Position numbers and translations under genes: made by a program | The notes under the pieces: generated by a model | Told to the model about the DNA's origin: nothing | Database searches by the model: none | The model's input: only the letters and a program-made list of their open reading frames with translations | From: Sphingobacterium spiritivorum | GTDB lineage: Bacteria > Bacteroidota > Bacteroidia > Sphingobacteriales > Sphingobacteriaceae | DNA length: 64,000 nucleotides | Direction: 5' to 3' | NCBI RefSeq assembly: GCF_016725325.1 | Contig: NZ_CP068083.1 | Location: forward strand, 186,001-250,000 | In this document: piece after piece, positions 45,647 through 54,411 of the stretch | How the letters are laid out: each line of letters opens with the position of its first letter | How positions within the stretch are numbered: the stretch's first letter is position 1

Positions 45647-48600
45647 TTAAAATTTAAGTCTGACATTAACCCCAACATTCCTTGTACTTGGCGTCATAAA
45701 ATTGTCAATACCCTGATAATAATTTCCTGTACTTGCCGTAGATTCAGGATCATATGGTGCCTTGTTATAAATCATCCAAAGATTACGTCCTACCAGTGTA
45801 AGTGATACTTCTCCAAGATTCCAAAAACGATTTTTAGGGATAGTATAACCAATACTTGCTTCCTGCAATCTCACATTTGTTGCACTATATGCATAGTATT
45901 GCGGCAATCCGCTTTTACCTCCTATGGTTGTATACCAGGTCTCTGCATCTACCAAATCGCCACCATTAAGCATGACACCACCGTTTTCTCTTGCCACAGC
46001 AGATGCTTCAGATACTCCATACTGATCTAAGGCAGCTTGTGTCGCAGAATAAACGATTCCTCCCAGACGCGCTGAAAACATAAATCCGGCTCTGAAATTT
46101 TTCCATGAGAAATCATTTCTCCAGGCCATATTGGCTTTCGGAAAAATACTACCTAATTTGATATCACCAGCTTTGTTGTTTACCGCTACTCTTCCATCCT
46201 GATCGATATAAATATCGCCATTGCTATCCCGTTGAAGATCTGACAACGAATACATATCACCAAGTGTGCCTCCTTCTTTCAAAATAAAGCGTGCCTGAGA
46301 AAGACCTCCTACATCCAGCCGGTCCTTATTAATAATAGCTCCGGTCTCCGGATGCTGGTAGTTGCGTACCAGTTCCAGAATCTTATTTCTGTTGGCACTG
46401 AAGGTATAATTGGAAGCCCAATTTACATCACCCCACTGTTTTTGATATCCCAATCCCAGCTCTATCCCTCTGTTTCTCACACTTCCGGTCTGTACATACA
46501 ATGTAGTGTACATAGAAGACACGGAGATTTTAGGGTCAAAAGTCTGGTTGTAGGTCTTCGTATCATATACACTCAGGTCAAGATTAAAACCTTTGAGAAA
46601 ACGAGTAGAAATACCCAATTCCCAGGAATCTGTCCGCTCAGGTTTCAGATCCGTCATAGGATAGTTAGTTTTATCCTTATACTGCTGGATTGTTTCATCC
46701 CAATCATATACAGGGTTGGCAATAAAGCGTGGAAAAGGTAAACCAATAGAAGCAAATGAACCGCGTAATTTCAGGTATTCGATTTCCTCCAGCATAGAAA
46801 ATATCTCGGAAAGAATTATTGAAGTTCCGACAGAAGGATAGAAAAATGAAGTTGCCTTAGACTTAGGACCGGCAAGCTGAGAAGCCCAGTCATTTCTTCC
46901 GGTCAATGTCAGATAATATGCTCCTTTGTACCCCAGTTCAGCACTCGCAAAGATAGACTGTGTCTGATCCCGCCATCCTTCATCCCGATGTTTGGTGTTT
47001 TCATAATCTAACTGCGCAATATTAAATTTGTTCGGAATACCGTTTGGCCGTATAGGACCCCGGTTCTGAATAAAATTCTGACGGGCATCAGTCAAAATAG
47101 CCCCCACATTAGCCTGCAAAGAAAAGTCATTGAATGTCTTATTGATGTTGGCCATAAAATCAGTGTACAACTGCTTGTCTTTTATTTCTTTTATACCATA
47201 CAAGCCATTTTCAGATCCTTCAGCAAGTGTTGTATTTGTAGAAGCGTATAATCTTTCAGAATATTCAGTATCCGCGTTATCGATGCGTACACGCGCTGCA
47301 AGACTCAGCCAGTCTAACACTTTATACTCCAGATTTGCATTAAGCATATATCTGTCCTTACTATTATTGCGCAGATTACGGTAATTAATCCAGTATGGAT
47401 TTTGTCCTGTAAATTCATTCAGTCCCTGTGGCCAGTATTGGGTATATATCTTACGCTGAGTATCATACCGTTCATACATTTTGATATCATTCCAATCGTC
47501 GCCGCGAGGAAAAAGATAAGCCGTCACAAGAGGATTCGAATAGGTCCCCTGATTAGTCATATTCTGATCTTGCTGCTTGATATAGCTCCCTCCTACATCC
47601 AATGTCATCTTATCATTTAAAAACTTTGAAGTATTACGGAATGTAAAATTGTAACGGTCATACTTGTTATTCGGAATTATACCTTCCGAGTTGACTGCCG
47701 CAGCAGATACATAGGTTTGATTTTTTTCATTTCCGGTAGAAAATGAAATATTCTCGGTCGCAATAACTCCTGTTTTGAAATAGTCATTATCGGGAGAATA
47801 CCCCATAAAGTTAGAGGAATTGAGCGGTTTACCCCAGCTTCTATCATTTGTATTCTGAAACAAGCCGCTTCCCGTACCAAATCTGTTCTGGAATTTAGGT
47901 AACACAAAAGCATCTAATATTTCCGTATTCTGGGACAGAGAAAGTGTAGTTTTACCTATTTTTCCCTTTTTAGTATTGATGACTATTGCTCCGTTGGCAG
48001 CACGACTTCCGTATAAAGCTGCGGCAGCGGCTCCCGTCAGTACAGACATGGATTCAATATCTTCCGGATTGATGTCCGCAATAGATTCTGATGTCCCTGA
48101 TGAGCTGAATTCTTTACCTTCTTCCCCACTGTAGTTATGAATAGGAATACCATCAATTACATATAATGTATTATTGGTCTGATCGATAGCCTTTGATCCG
48201 CGCATAACCACTTTGCTGGCACCTCCGATACCGGAAGAGCTACTGTTTATCGTTACACCTGCTACTTTTCCTGAAAGCGCATTGATAAAGTTTACATCTT
48301 TAACACGTGTCAGATCGTCTTCCTTCACCTGTTGAACATTGTAACTCAAGGCCTTTTCCGACCGCTTTATACCTAAGGCAGTCACGACCACGGCATCCAG
48401 CATATTATCTTCTGCTGCGAGGGACAATTCTATAGGCTGAGCTGTAGAGGTAATCGTATAACTTTTGGCCTGATAACCTATGAAACGTATCTCAAGTACA
48501 TCATTCACTTTGGCCTGAGCCAACGTAAAACGACCTTCTGCATCCGTAGATATCCCGATGTTAGTTCCTTTTATAGACACTGAAGCTCCCTGTAAAGGCT

Positions 48601-48997
48601 GCCCTTTATCATCCGAAATTTTTCCGGACACCCCTTGCTGAAACGAATTAGCATTTTTAAATAAAGAAGCTTCCTCCGGTTCAGATATTTGGTTAATCAG
48701 AATAGTATTATCCTTGATCTTATATTGAAGACCGGATTGATCAAGCAGAATATGCATTACTTTATGAATATCTGCCTCATCAAATTCTACATTAAGTATT
48801 TTTTTATCATTAAAGATCTGATTAGAGTATAAGATATTATATCCTGTCTGCTTATTAATAATTTTAATAAGTTCTGATGCTCGTATTTTCTGCCTTTTAA
48901 GGGTCACTACGCCTTGTCCGGCAGCCGAAATAGAGCAATAGGTGACCATTAAAGCCACGCACATAGCCCGGGCTAGTTTAAAAATATTTAACCTCAT
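45647..48997 (-). CDS. SusC/RagA-family TonB-dependent transporter with STN domain (system G)
   Basis: The 1116-residue protein has a signal (ending ISAAGQ), an STN domain at about 27-102 (KIRASELIKIINKQTGYNIL), a carboxypeptidase-like domain (GKISDDKGQPLQGASVSIKG), the linker LDAVVVTALGIKRSEKALSYNVQ, a plug (NNTLYVIDGIPIHN, AAALYGSRAANGAIVINTKKGK) and a barrel ending TRNVGVNVRLKF. The ALGIKRxEKALxY linker is characteristic of SusC proteins that pair with SusD-like_2 partners. It should import released N-glycans and signal to FecR (49084-50187). Confidence 0.95.
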   Translation of the reverse strand: MRLNIFKLARAMCVALMVTYCSISAAGQGVVTLKRQKIRASELIKIINKQTGYNILYSNQIFNDKKILNVEFDEADIHKVMHILLDQSGLQYKIKDNTILINQISEPEEASLFKNANSFQQGVSGKISDDKGQPLQGASVSIKGTNIGISTDAEGRFTLAQAKVNDVLEIRFIGYQAKSYTITSTAQPIELSLAAEDNMLDAVVVTALGIKRSEKALSYNVQQVKEDDLTRVKDVNFINALSGKVAGVTINSSSSGIGGASKVVMRGSKAIDQTNNTLYVIDGIPIHNYSGEEGKEFSSSGTSESIADINPEDIESMSVLTGAAAAALYGSRAANGAIVINTKKGKIGKTTLSLSQNTEILDAFVLPKFQNRFGTGSGLFQNTNDRSWGKPLNSSNFMGYSPDNDYFKTGVIATENISFSTGNEKNQTYVSAAAVNSEGIIPNNKYDRYNFTFRNTSKFLNDKMTLDVGGSYIKQQDQNMTNQGTYSNPLVTAYLFPRGDDWNDIKMYERYDTQRKIYTQYWPQGLNEFTGQNPYWINYRNLRNNSKDRYMLNANLEYKVLDWLSLAARVRIDNADTEYSERLYASTNTTLAEGSENGLYGIKEIKDKQLYTDFMANINKTFNDFSLQANVGAILTDARQNFIQNRGPIRPNGIPNKFNIAQLDYENTKHRDEGWRDQTQSIFASAELGYKGAYYLTLTGRNDWASQLAGPKSKATSFFYPSVGTSIILSEIFSMLEEIEYLKLRGSFASIGLPFPRFIANPVYDWDETIQQYKDKTNYPMTDLKPERTDSWELGISTRFLKGFNLDLSVYDTKTYNQTFDPKISVSSMYTTLYVQTGSVRNRGIELGLGYQKQWGDVNWASNYTFSANRNKILELVRNYQHPETGAIINKDRLDVGGLSQARFILKEGGTLGDMYSLSDLQRDSNGDIYIDQDGRVAVNNKAGDIKLGSIFPKANMAWRNDFSWKNFRAGFMFSARLGGIVYSATQAALDQYGVSEASAVARENGGVMLNGGDLVDAETWYTTIGGKSGLPQYYAYSATNVRLQEASIGYTIPKNRFWNLGEVSLTLVGRNLWMIYNKAPYDPESTASTGNYYQGIDNFMTPSTRNVGVNVRLKF

Positions 48998-49083
48998 GAT
49001 TTTTAAGAAGTAATTTAAATTGGTTATTTAAAGAGTATAATTGTGTGAAATCTGGTAATTAGTCGTCTATCAGCCCATAAGCG

Positions 49084-50187
49084 TTAATTTTGGTTTACAA
49101 TAATTGTTCGGTTTATAATTTTGAATTTCAATGTACTTGTACTCTGCAGTAGTTCAAGCACTTTTTCTACTTCAGCGTATCTGGATATTTTACCGCTGAA
49201 TGTGATGTACCTGCTCCCCTCCTTAGCATATTGTACATCTACATTGTACCATCTGGACACTCTGTTCAGAATAGATTGTAACGATTCATCCTGGAATACG
49301 AATTCATTATTTTTCCAGTCAACAAAGTCTTCTACATCAACCTGACTGATAAAGATATCCTTGCCTTTGACATGTGCCTGTTGACCTGGTGTAAGTATTT
49401 TTTGATTATTGATCTGAATTCTACCTTCCAGTAAGGTTGTGATATTATTAGACAGATCATAGGTATTGACATTAAAGACTGTCCCCAGAACTTTGATTTC
49501 CTGTCCGTTACTCTGAACAATAAAAGGACGCTTTTTATCTTTTGCGACAGCAAAATAGCCTTCCCCTTTAAGCTCTACTTTCCGGAGATCGCCATCAGAC
49601 ATATCTGTCGGAAACCGAAGCGAGGACGCCGCATTGAGTGTCACTTCTGAACCATCTGAAAGCTCAATCAGGAATTGCCCCCCTCTAGGTGTCTCAATTA
49701 CATTATATTCGCCTCCTGTTACACCTCTCTGTACTACATATTTTAATTGACCGTCGGCAGTTTTCTGAATAGTTATGCCTGAAGCCAATGTTGAATGTTC
49801 AGTTGTGAGCTCGATTTTGCGTCCGTCAGCAAGTGTCAATGTAGCCTGATCCGATCCGGGTACAACCTTATCCGCTATTTTCACCGGTGTTTCCTGTTGT
49901 CCGGTTCGTGTCTGCCATACAAAAAGTGTGGCCATACTCATGATAAGAACTGCCGCCGCATATGGCAGGTAACGCTTCAGACTTCTGTATATAGATTTAT
50001 TGCCAGTAGAAGAAGAGATTTTAGCATCCAGTTGTTCCCATAGAAATTGCTTTTGTTCTGCAGACAGCACAACTTTATCCGTTTCGGGAAGTGTCTCTAT
50101 CCATAACTCTAACAGCATTCTCTCCTGTTCAGAGCATGTATTATTGGCATACTTCTCTATTAGTATATCTATAGTATTATCATTCAT
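49084..50187 (-). CDS. FecR-family anti-sigma factor (system G)
   Basis: The start at 50187 (MNDNTIDILIEKYANNTCSEQE) fits the family better than an ATG at 50217. The 367-residue product has N-terminal anti-sigma helices, one transmembrane helix (LPYAAAVLIMSMATLFVW), and the FecR core (ETPRGGQFLIELSDGSEVTLNAASSLRFP, RKVELKGEGYFAVAKD, IKVLGTVFNVNTYDL). The C-terminal STN-contact part is FQDESLQSILNRVSRWYNVDVQYA. It keeps the sigma factor encoded 61 bases upstream inactive until SusC is occupied. Confidence 0.94.
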   Translation of the reverse strand: MNDNTIDILIEKYANNTCSEQERMLLELWIETLPETDKVVLSAEQKQFLWEQLDAKISSSTGNKSIYRSLKRYLPYAAAVLIMSMATLFVWQTRTGQQETPVKIADKVVPGSDQATLTLADGRKIELTTEHSTLASGITIQKTADGQLKYVVQRGVTGGEYNVIETPRGGQFLIELSDGSEVTLNAASSLRFPTDMSDGDLRKVELKGEGYFAVAKDKKRPFIVQSNGQEIKVLGTVFNVNTYDLSNNITTLLEGRIQINNQKILTPGQQAHVKGKDIFISQVDVEDFVDWKNNEFVFQDESLQSILNRVSRWYNVDVQYAKEGSRYITFSGKISRYAEVEKVLELLQSTSTLKFKIINRTIIVNQN

Positions 50188-50248
50188 AATTGGCGAACTA
50201 ACACAATGATGTTGCACAAGTCTGCCTTAGGGAGTAGAAAAAATAAAA

Positions 50249-50851
50249 TTATTTTTCGGATAGCAGATAACTGATAATTACGATCACTTCAGCCTGTCTC
50301 GGACTGATCTTCGAACGAAAGATTTTCAGGACATTATTGATCTGCTTCTTAACCGTTTTTTCCGACAACTGAAGTTCTTCGGCAATTTCTTTGTGTGAAA
50401 GAAAATCCTGTCTGCTCATCCGAAAGATCTGTTGCATCTTAGGAGGCAGCTTAGCCGTTTCTCTTTCGATAAAATCCCGAACTTGTTTTTCCTGAATAAC
50501 ATCCAGAACAGGATCATAAAAGGGATTGAGATAGGTTGCTAAATTTTCGATGTATTTGTCCCTGGTTTTTTGTTTCCGAAGGCTATATAGCATCTGCTTG
50601 CGCACAGACATATACAACCAGGCTAGAGGTGTATCCAGACGCAGTTCATGTCTGCGCATCCACAAGGAAGCAAATACTTCCTGTACAAAATCATTAGCCT
50701 CCTCTTCATCCGTATGAAGACGTCTGGCATACTGTATGAGTTCCTGAATATGCCGCAGGTACAAGGCTGTAAAACCGGCATAATCATCCTGACCAATTAA
50801 AATCATTAATTGTTGATCTGAAAGCAGGTTATAATCAGTTTCCTTTGGCAT
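50249..50851 (-). CDS. ECF sigma factor (FecI-like, system G)
   Basis: The start at 50851 (MPKETDYNLLSDQQLMILIGQDD) is supported by a promoter just upstream (50886-50916) and by family length (200 residues). A longer in-frame start at 51016 would lie beyond that promoter and would be read through the hairpin at 50968-50985. Region 2 reads YAGFTALYLRHIQELIQYARRLHTDEEEANDFVQEVFASLWMRR and region 4 ETAKLPPKMQQIFRMSRQDFLSHKEIAEELQLSEKTVKKQINNVLKIFRS. It should drive the N-glycan SusC/SusD operon. Confidence 0.93.
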   Translation of the reverse strand: MPKETDYNLLSDQQLMILIGQDDYAGFTALYLRHIQELIQYARRLHTDEEEANDFVQEVFASLWMRRHELRLDTPLAWLYMSVRKQMLYSLRKQKTRDKYIENLATYLNPFYDPVLDVIQEKQVRDFIERETAKLPPKMQQIFRMSRQDFLSHKEIAEELQLSEKTVKKQINNVLKIFRSKISPRQAEVIVIISYLLSEK

Positions 50852-50885
50852 AACAATAAACACAATACAATTTGTGCATGAAATC

Positions 50886-50916
50886 CAAAGATATAAATAT
50901 TTTATAATTTGAAAAA
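50886..50916 (-). promoter_or_regulatory. Promoter of the system G sigma gene
   Basis: Minus-strand TATCTTTG (50893-50886) is an exact -7 consensus. With 19-base spacing the -33 position holds TTTT. Initiation near 50879 gives a leader of about 28 bases. Confidence 0.6.
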
Positions 50917-51036
50917 AGAAGCATGGGGAAGGAAAAAATCTTTTACCATTTAAATAAAGAAGGGAAAAGGAGGGGGACACCTCCTCTTCATTTACCTTCT
51001 CTATGTTCCGGTCCACCTGTTCACCTTTACATACGT

Positions 51037-51122
51037 GGTCAGAACACTCAACTATAAACCACCATAAAACTCGTTATAAAATAATAATGCCACCACAACC
51101 TGTGGTTATAATTTAAAAAAAT
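51037..51122 (-). repeat. Intergenic repeat copy 1 of 3
   Basis: On the minus strand this block starts with a T-run, then AAATTATAACC, a GGTTGTGGTGG core, and ends with GTTCTGACC. It directly follows the stop of the small membrane protein gene. The core is self-complementary (ACCACA-GGT-TGTGGT). A GGAGG/CCTCC hairpin with a T-rich 3' side follows at 50985-50968. It matches the copies at 51895 and 52159. No open frame runs through it. Confidence 0.7.
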
Positions 51123-51129
51123 TAATCAG

Positions 51130-51666
51130 TCAGGCTTTTTCCAGCTTTACCTTCCCGGCTACCAGAGGTTTACGGTTCACAAATTCCTGGTGAAACAAGA
51201 TAATGCCTTTGAGATGATGGAAGAGTATCAGTGTTTTTTTATCCCGTGTAAAAAGCTTGATGTATCCCAATACTGGATTATAAGTTGCATCAATAATATC
51301 ATCCCAATGTGCTATCTGCATCTTACCCAGATTACTGTAACACATAATATATACATGATTATACTGCACCTTATGGAAATAATACAGAGAAAGGCTATGA
51401 ACACCACATACACCAAAGATCAAAAGCAGAATGACTGCAAAGGTCATCTCGGTCATATCCATACGGCCATAATCATATACTGCCCCTCCTACAATTCCGG
51501 CACACATCATCAGACAAAAATACCCCAGATATACATGTACAGGATGTACACGCATCACAAAACTACCATCTTCCATACTTTCCATTGCAGAAGATGACTT
51601 ATTAATAAATCGATACAGGAAATAACAAATAATTCCTGTTATACTCATGGTAAGAATACTTTGCAT
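51130..51666 (-). CDS. Hypothetical small membrane protein
   Basis: I do not recognise the family. The 178 residues contain hydrophobic helices at about 1-20 (MQSILTMSITGIICYFLYRFI), 45-65 (VYLGYFCLMMCAGIVGGAVY) and 73-95 (MTFAVILLLIFGVCGVHSLSLYYF). A C-terminal soluble part (VYIMCYSNLGKMQIAHWDDIIDATYNPVLGYIKLFTRD) resembles bacterial PH-like domains. It is encoded between repeat copies 1 and 2 and appears to be transcribed alone. A role cannot be inferred. Confidence 0.6.
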   Translation of the reverse strand: MQSILTMSITGIICYFLYRFINKSSSAMESMEDGSFVMRVHPVHVYLGYFCLMMCAGIVGGAVYDYGRMDMTEMTFAVILLLIFGVCGVHSLSLYYFHKVQYNHVYIMCYSNLGKMQIAHWDDIIDATYNPVLGYIKLFTRDKKTLILFHHLKGIILFHQEFVNRKPLVAGKVKLEKA

Positions 51667-51754
51667 ATCGATTACATAATGGTCTCAGATAGTAGGAATT
51701 AATAATTGCTTACAGATTTAAAAAATAAAAATACCATATTTTCAATCTGTTGTT

Positions 51755-51793
51755 TAAAAAGAGGGGAAAAAGAGGAGGCTATTCTCCCCTTTC
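51755..51793 (-). terminator. Terminator-like hairpin downstream of repeat copy 2
   Basis: On the minus strand AAAGGGGA pairs with TCCCCTCT (about 8 bp, with one G-U), enclosing a 17-base loop, and is followed by TTTTT. It would end transcripts that pass through repeat copy 2. Confidence 0.4.
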
Positions 51794-51894
51794 TTATCCC
51801 TCCATTTTTTAAAGTCCTGAATTGCGTATCCACCCAAAGAATGCACATGATTGAAATCAATATCATCAAAATGACTATTGACATACTATAACAT

Positions 51895-51976
51895 ATCAGA
51901 ACATTTTATAAACACTACAAAATTCGACATTAATAATGATGTCCACCACAACCTCAGGTTATAATTTAAAAAAGAT
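51895..51976 (-). repeat. Intergenic repeat copy 2 of 3
   Basis: The minus strand reads TATCTTTTTTAAATTATAACC, then TGAGGTTGTGGTGG, and ends TTTATAAAATGTTCTGA. It shares most positions with copies 1 and 3. A terminator-like hairpin lies about 100 bases downstream (51793-51755). TATCTTTT with an upstream TTTT at 19-base spacing could be a promoter for this unit. Confidence 0.7.
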
Positions 51977-52025
51977 AAGTACGGAAAGCTGAAAAGAAAA
52001 GTCAGCCATAATGAAGCATTTTATA

Positions 52026-52059
52026 AGCAGAAGGAGGAGTTATCTCTACTCCTTCTGCT
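52026..52059. other. Strong 11-bp hairpin between repeat copies 2 and 3
   Basis: AGCAGAAGGAG (52026-52036) and CTCCTTCTGCT (52049-52059) pair perfectly with a 12-base loop. No T-run follows on either strand. Similar GGAGG/CCTCC-containing hairpins lie downstream of repeat copies 1 and 2. Confidence 0.6.
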
Positions 52060-52158
52060 ATTTCCTAAATCGATTCTGTGCGGTTTATGCACCGAGGAAG
52101 CACAGACGTAGGACAAAAACCAACGCACCGAGATTATGACTATTCTTAATGTGACGAT

Positions 52159-52242
52159 GGTCAGAACATTTTATAAACATAGCAAACATCGCTATTAAAA
52201 TTGACCTCCGCCACAACCACAGGTTGTATTTTCAAAAAGATG
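52159..52242 (-). repeat. Intergenic repeat copy 3 of 3
   Basis: The minus strand reads ATCTTTTTGAAAATACAACC, then TGTGGTTGTGGCGG, and ends TTTATAAAATGTTCTGACC. The core ACAACC-TGT-GGTTGT is a perfect palindrome. It lies 80 bases downstream of the type-B T9SS protein gene. One frame would encode T-C-G-C-G-G-G, but it has no start codon and is not kept in the other copies. Confidence 0.7.
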
Positions 52243-52321
52243 AATATAAATTTCATATCGAAAAATCCGATGCGATATAAGGAATAAAATTAAGGTTCTG
52301 AACAGGCCGTATTAAGAGGAA

Positions 52322-53266
52322 TTAATACCTTATCACAGTGATATAGCCTTTATTGACATGTACTTTCCCGCTCGGCAATTCTACCTCCAGGATATAGAAA
52401 TAGGTACCCTGATTGAGCCCTACAGCACTCCAGTCATTCTGATACTGATGAGAACGGTAAACTTCATTACCCATTCTGTTGAAAACAGTCAGTTTATTTC
52501 TTGCATTAGTATCCAATCCTTTGATAACAAAGAAATCATTCTTTCCATCACCATTAGGAGTAATAATATTAGGAATATTCAGGAATACAATATTAACCGT
52601 TGAGCTGGCCTGATTATCTTCAATCGCTGTATCCCTCTCGCGGGAGGTGACTTTACTCATAGTAATAGCATTTCCTTCAGAAATAGCTTCTACATTTATC
52701 CAGAGAGAAGCAGACCCTCCGGCTTCCATCTCACTTATTTTCCATATCAGCTGTCTGTTGTTTGCCTGATAAAACAATTCTCCCGGATAGGTACCGGTTG
52801 GACCTACATATTCAATTTCACGTGGTATATTAAATGTGATGGTCAATTCATGTGCAGCTTTATTTCCATTATTCAGCACCATAAGCTGATAATTATAATT
52901 ACGTCCTACCATTACGGTATTTGCATCAGGAAGATTACGTATTTCGAGATTTACCTCCACATCTTCTCCAAACGGATCAACAATGATTTCAACCGGATCA
53001 GAAAGATCCGAATTACAGCCTTCACCCAGAGCAATAACCGTATAAATTCCCGCTTCTGTCACAATAATTCGCTGATCATGGAATCCATTAAGAGGTTCAT
53101 TGTTCTTAAACCAGATATAAGAAAGCGCATGCTCGGCATCGGCCCGTAAAGTAACTTTTTTCCCTTTGACAATATGCAAAGTCTGTCCCTGTTGCGCCGT
53201 TGCTTCTGAAAAGAGAAGCAACAGGGCAACTAGAAAAGATAAAATATATCCGGACAGACGTAGCAT
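52322..53266 (-). CDS. T9SS type-B (gliding-motility C-terminal domain) surface protein
   Basis: The 314-residue protein has a signal peptide (LLFSEATAQQ), an Ig-like segment (LHIVKGKKVTLRADAEHALSYIWFKN), a DUF11-type domain (VNLEIRNLPDANTVMVGRNYNYQLMVLNNG), and a C-terminal gliding-motility-associated domain. That last domain has NIITPNGDGKNDFFVIKGLD, KLTVFNRMGNEVYRSHQYQNDW and GTYFYILEVELPSGKVHVNKGYITVIRY, the type-B sorting signal for the type IX secretion system. It is the last gene of the surface operon and may anchor or accompany the two large proteins encoded upstream. Confidence 0.88.
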   Translation of the reverse strand: MLRLSGYILSFLVALLLLFSEATAQQGQTLHIVKGKKVTLRADAEHALSYIWFKNNEPLNGFHDQRIIVTEAGIYTVIALGEGCNSDLSDPVEIIVDPFGEDVEVNLEIRNLPDANTVMVGRNYNYQLMVLNNGNKAAHELTITFNIPREIEYVGPTGTYPGELFYQANNRQLIWKISEMEAGGSASLWINVEAISEGNAITMSKVTSRERDTAIEDNQASSTVNIVFLNIPNIITPNGDGKNDFFVIKGLDTNARNKLTVFNRMGNEVYRSHQYQNDWSAVGLNQGTYFYILEVELPSGKVHVNKGYITVIRY

Positions 53267-53286
53267 CTTGTATTAATTTATATCGG

Positions 53287-54363
53287 TTAGTCTGTGACTG
53301 CCTCGATAGTAATATGTGGTTTACCTGGTGTAGGTGTTACTGTAATAATCAGATCGCTTGCTCCGTTTACCGCAAAATCCCTGTAGATTACATAAGGTCT
53401 GTTACGGTTAGCCGGATCATCAGCAGACAGCCCGTTACTTCTGTCTTTAATGGCATACTCCGCCTCTACGAGAATTTTGTACTTTCCGAAAGCTGATATC
53501 TGCGGGAAAATAGAATTAGCAGTGCCGGTCAATGCAGTTACCCCCGTTAAAGTACTTGGGTCGAATTTAGCATCATCAATACTTGCACCAGCCAAAGGAG
53601 CATTGGCAGCATCTACTTTAACTGCATACCAACGGTAGTTAATGGTAAAATCAGTTACAGCCGGAGTAAGTCCGCTGGTCACAAAAGAAGGTGTAGCCGT
53701 CACCTGCACTTTGGCTTGTGTATTAGAGCCAGAAGTTTCAGATTCACAAAAGGCAAAATCTGTAGCTCCGCCAGCTAATACCCCGGCAGAAGCAATATTC
53801 AATTGAGGCAATACATATACTACAAAGACCTCTTCCTGCGGTGTACAAAGCGCACCTACAGGAGCATTATCAGGGTTTACAACACCTTGCACTTTAAAGT
53901 AGTGATACCCCTCTGTCAAACCGGTCAACGGTAATTTGTTGTTATCCGTACTTCCGTCTTGTGCCACAGAATAACCTCCGGCAACTAAACTTGGATTAAA
54001 TGCAGCACCTGAAGCTGCCGCTGTGCCTGAAGTACCCATATAATACCAGGTATAATTCGTAAATCTTAATGCTGTACGAGGTGTAGGCAATACACTCACA
54101 TCTTCATTCAGCGCAGCTACCAGTGTCAGAGACGGACCATTGGTTGCCGGATTATAAAACAAAACAGAGTTGACAGTTTCGTAAGCCGAAGTACCATTGG
54201 TCAGTACCGGAGTAATAGCAGTAACACGACCTGCATCTGTAACAGAAGTGGAAGGTCCTACATTTAAAGGCGGGTTACTGATACTTTGCCCCCATACAGC
54301 TGTTCCTGAACATAAAAGCAAAGCGATCACGCCGGCTCTTATTTTTTGAATTTTTCTTTTCAT
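53287..54363 (-). CDS. Secreted repeat-poor companion protein of the surface operon
   Basis: The 358-residue protein has a Sec signal (ending GTAVWGQ) and an otherwise beta-rich, Ala/Thr/Gly-rich sequence with Ig-like strands (YTWYYMGTSG, FTINYRWYAVKVD). Two Cys lie in the middle (GALCTPQEE, FAFCESE). I recognise no named domain. Its C-terminus TPGKPHITIEAVTD closely matches that of the next upstream protein (QGKPHLTIQNIVN), so the two share a terminal motif. It is encoded between the 1290-residue repeat protein and the type-B T9SS protein. Confidence 0.75.
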   Translation of the reverse strand: MKRKIQKIRAGVIALLLCSGTAVWGQSISNPPLNVGPSTSVTDAGRVTAITPVLTNGTSAYETVNSVLFYNPATNGPSLTLVAALNEDVSVLPTPRTALRFTNYTWYYMGTSGTAAASGAAFNPSLVAGGYSVAQDGSTDNNKLPLTGLTEGYHYFKVQGVVNPDNAPVGALCTPQEEVFVVYVLPQLNIASAGVLAGGATDFAFCESETSGSNTQAKVQVTATPSFVTSGLTPAVTDFTINYRWYAVKVDAANAPLAGASIDDAKFDPSTLTGVTALTGTANSIFPQISAFGKYKILVEAEYAIKDRSNGLSADDPANRNRPYVIYRDFAVNGASDLIITVTPTPGKPHITIEAVTD

Positions 54364-54411
54364 ATTGATTACTTAATTGATGTTAATATTTTGTTGATTT
54401 TCCATAGTTAT

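Noticed and set aside
50852-51016. Longer N-terminus for the system G sigma factor
   Set aside because: The extension is not sigma-like, would be read through a GGAGG/CCTCC hairpin, and lies upstream of a consensus promoter for the shorter start.
51699-51884. 61-codon minus-strand frame with a hydrophobic N-terminus between the repeats
   Set aside because: It runs across a terminator-like hairpin, has no similarity to a known family and lacks codon support. It is probably chance.
52193-52250. Possible RiPP precursor tail encoding T-C-G-C-G-G-G in repeat copy 3
   Set aside because: The frame has no start codon, copy 2 has a stop (TGA) at the first Cys position, and copy 1 lacks that Cys. No maturation genes are nearby. 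Treated as a noncoding repeat.
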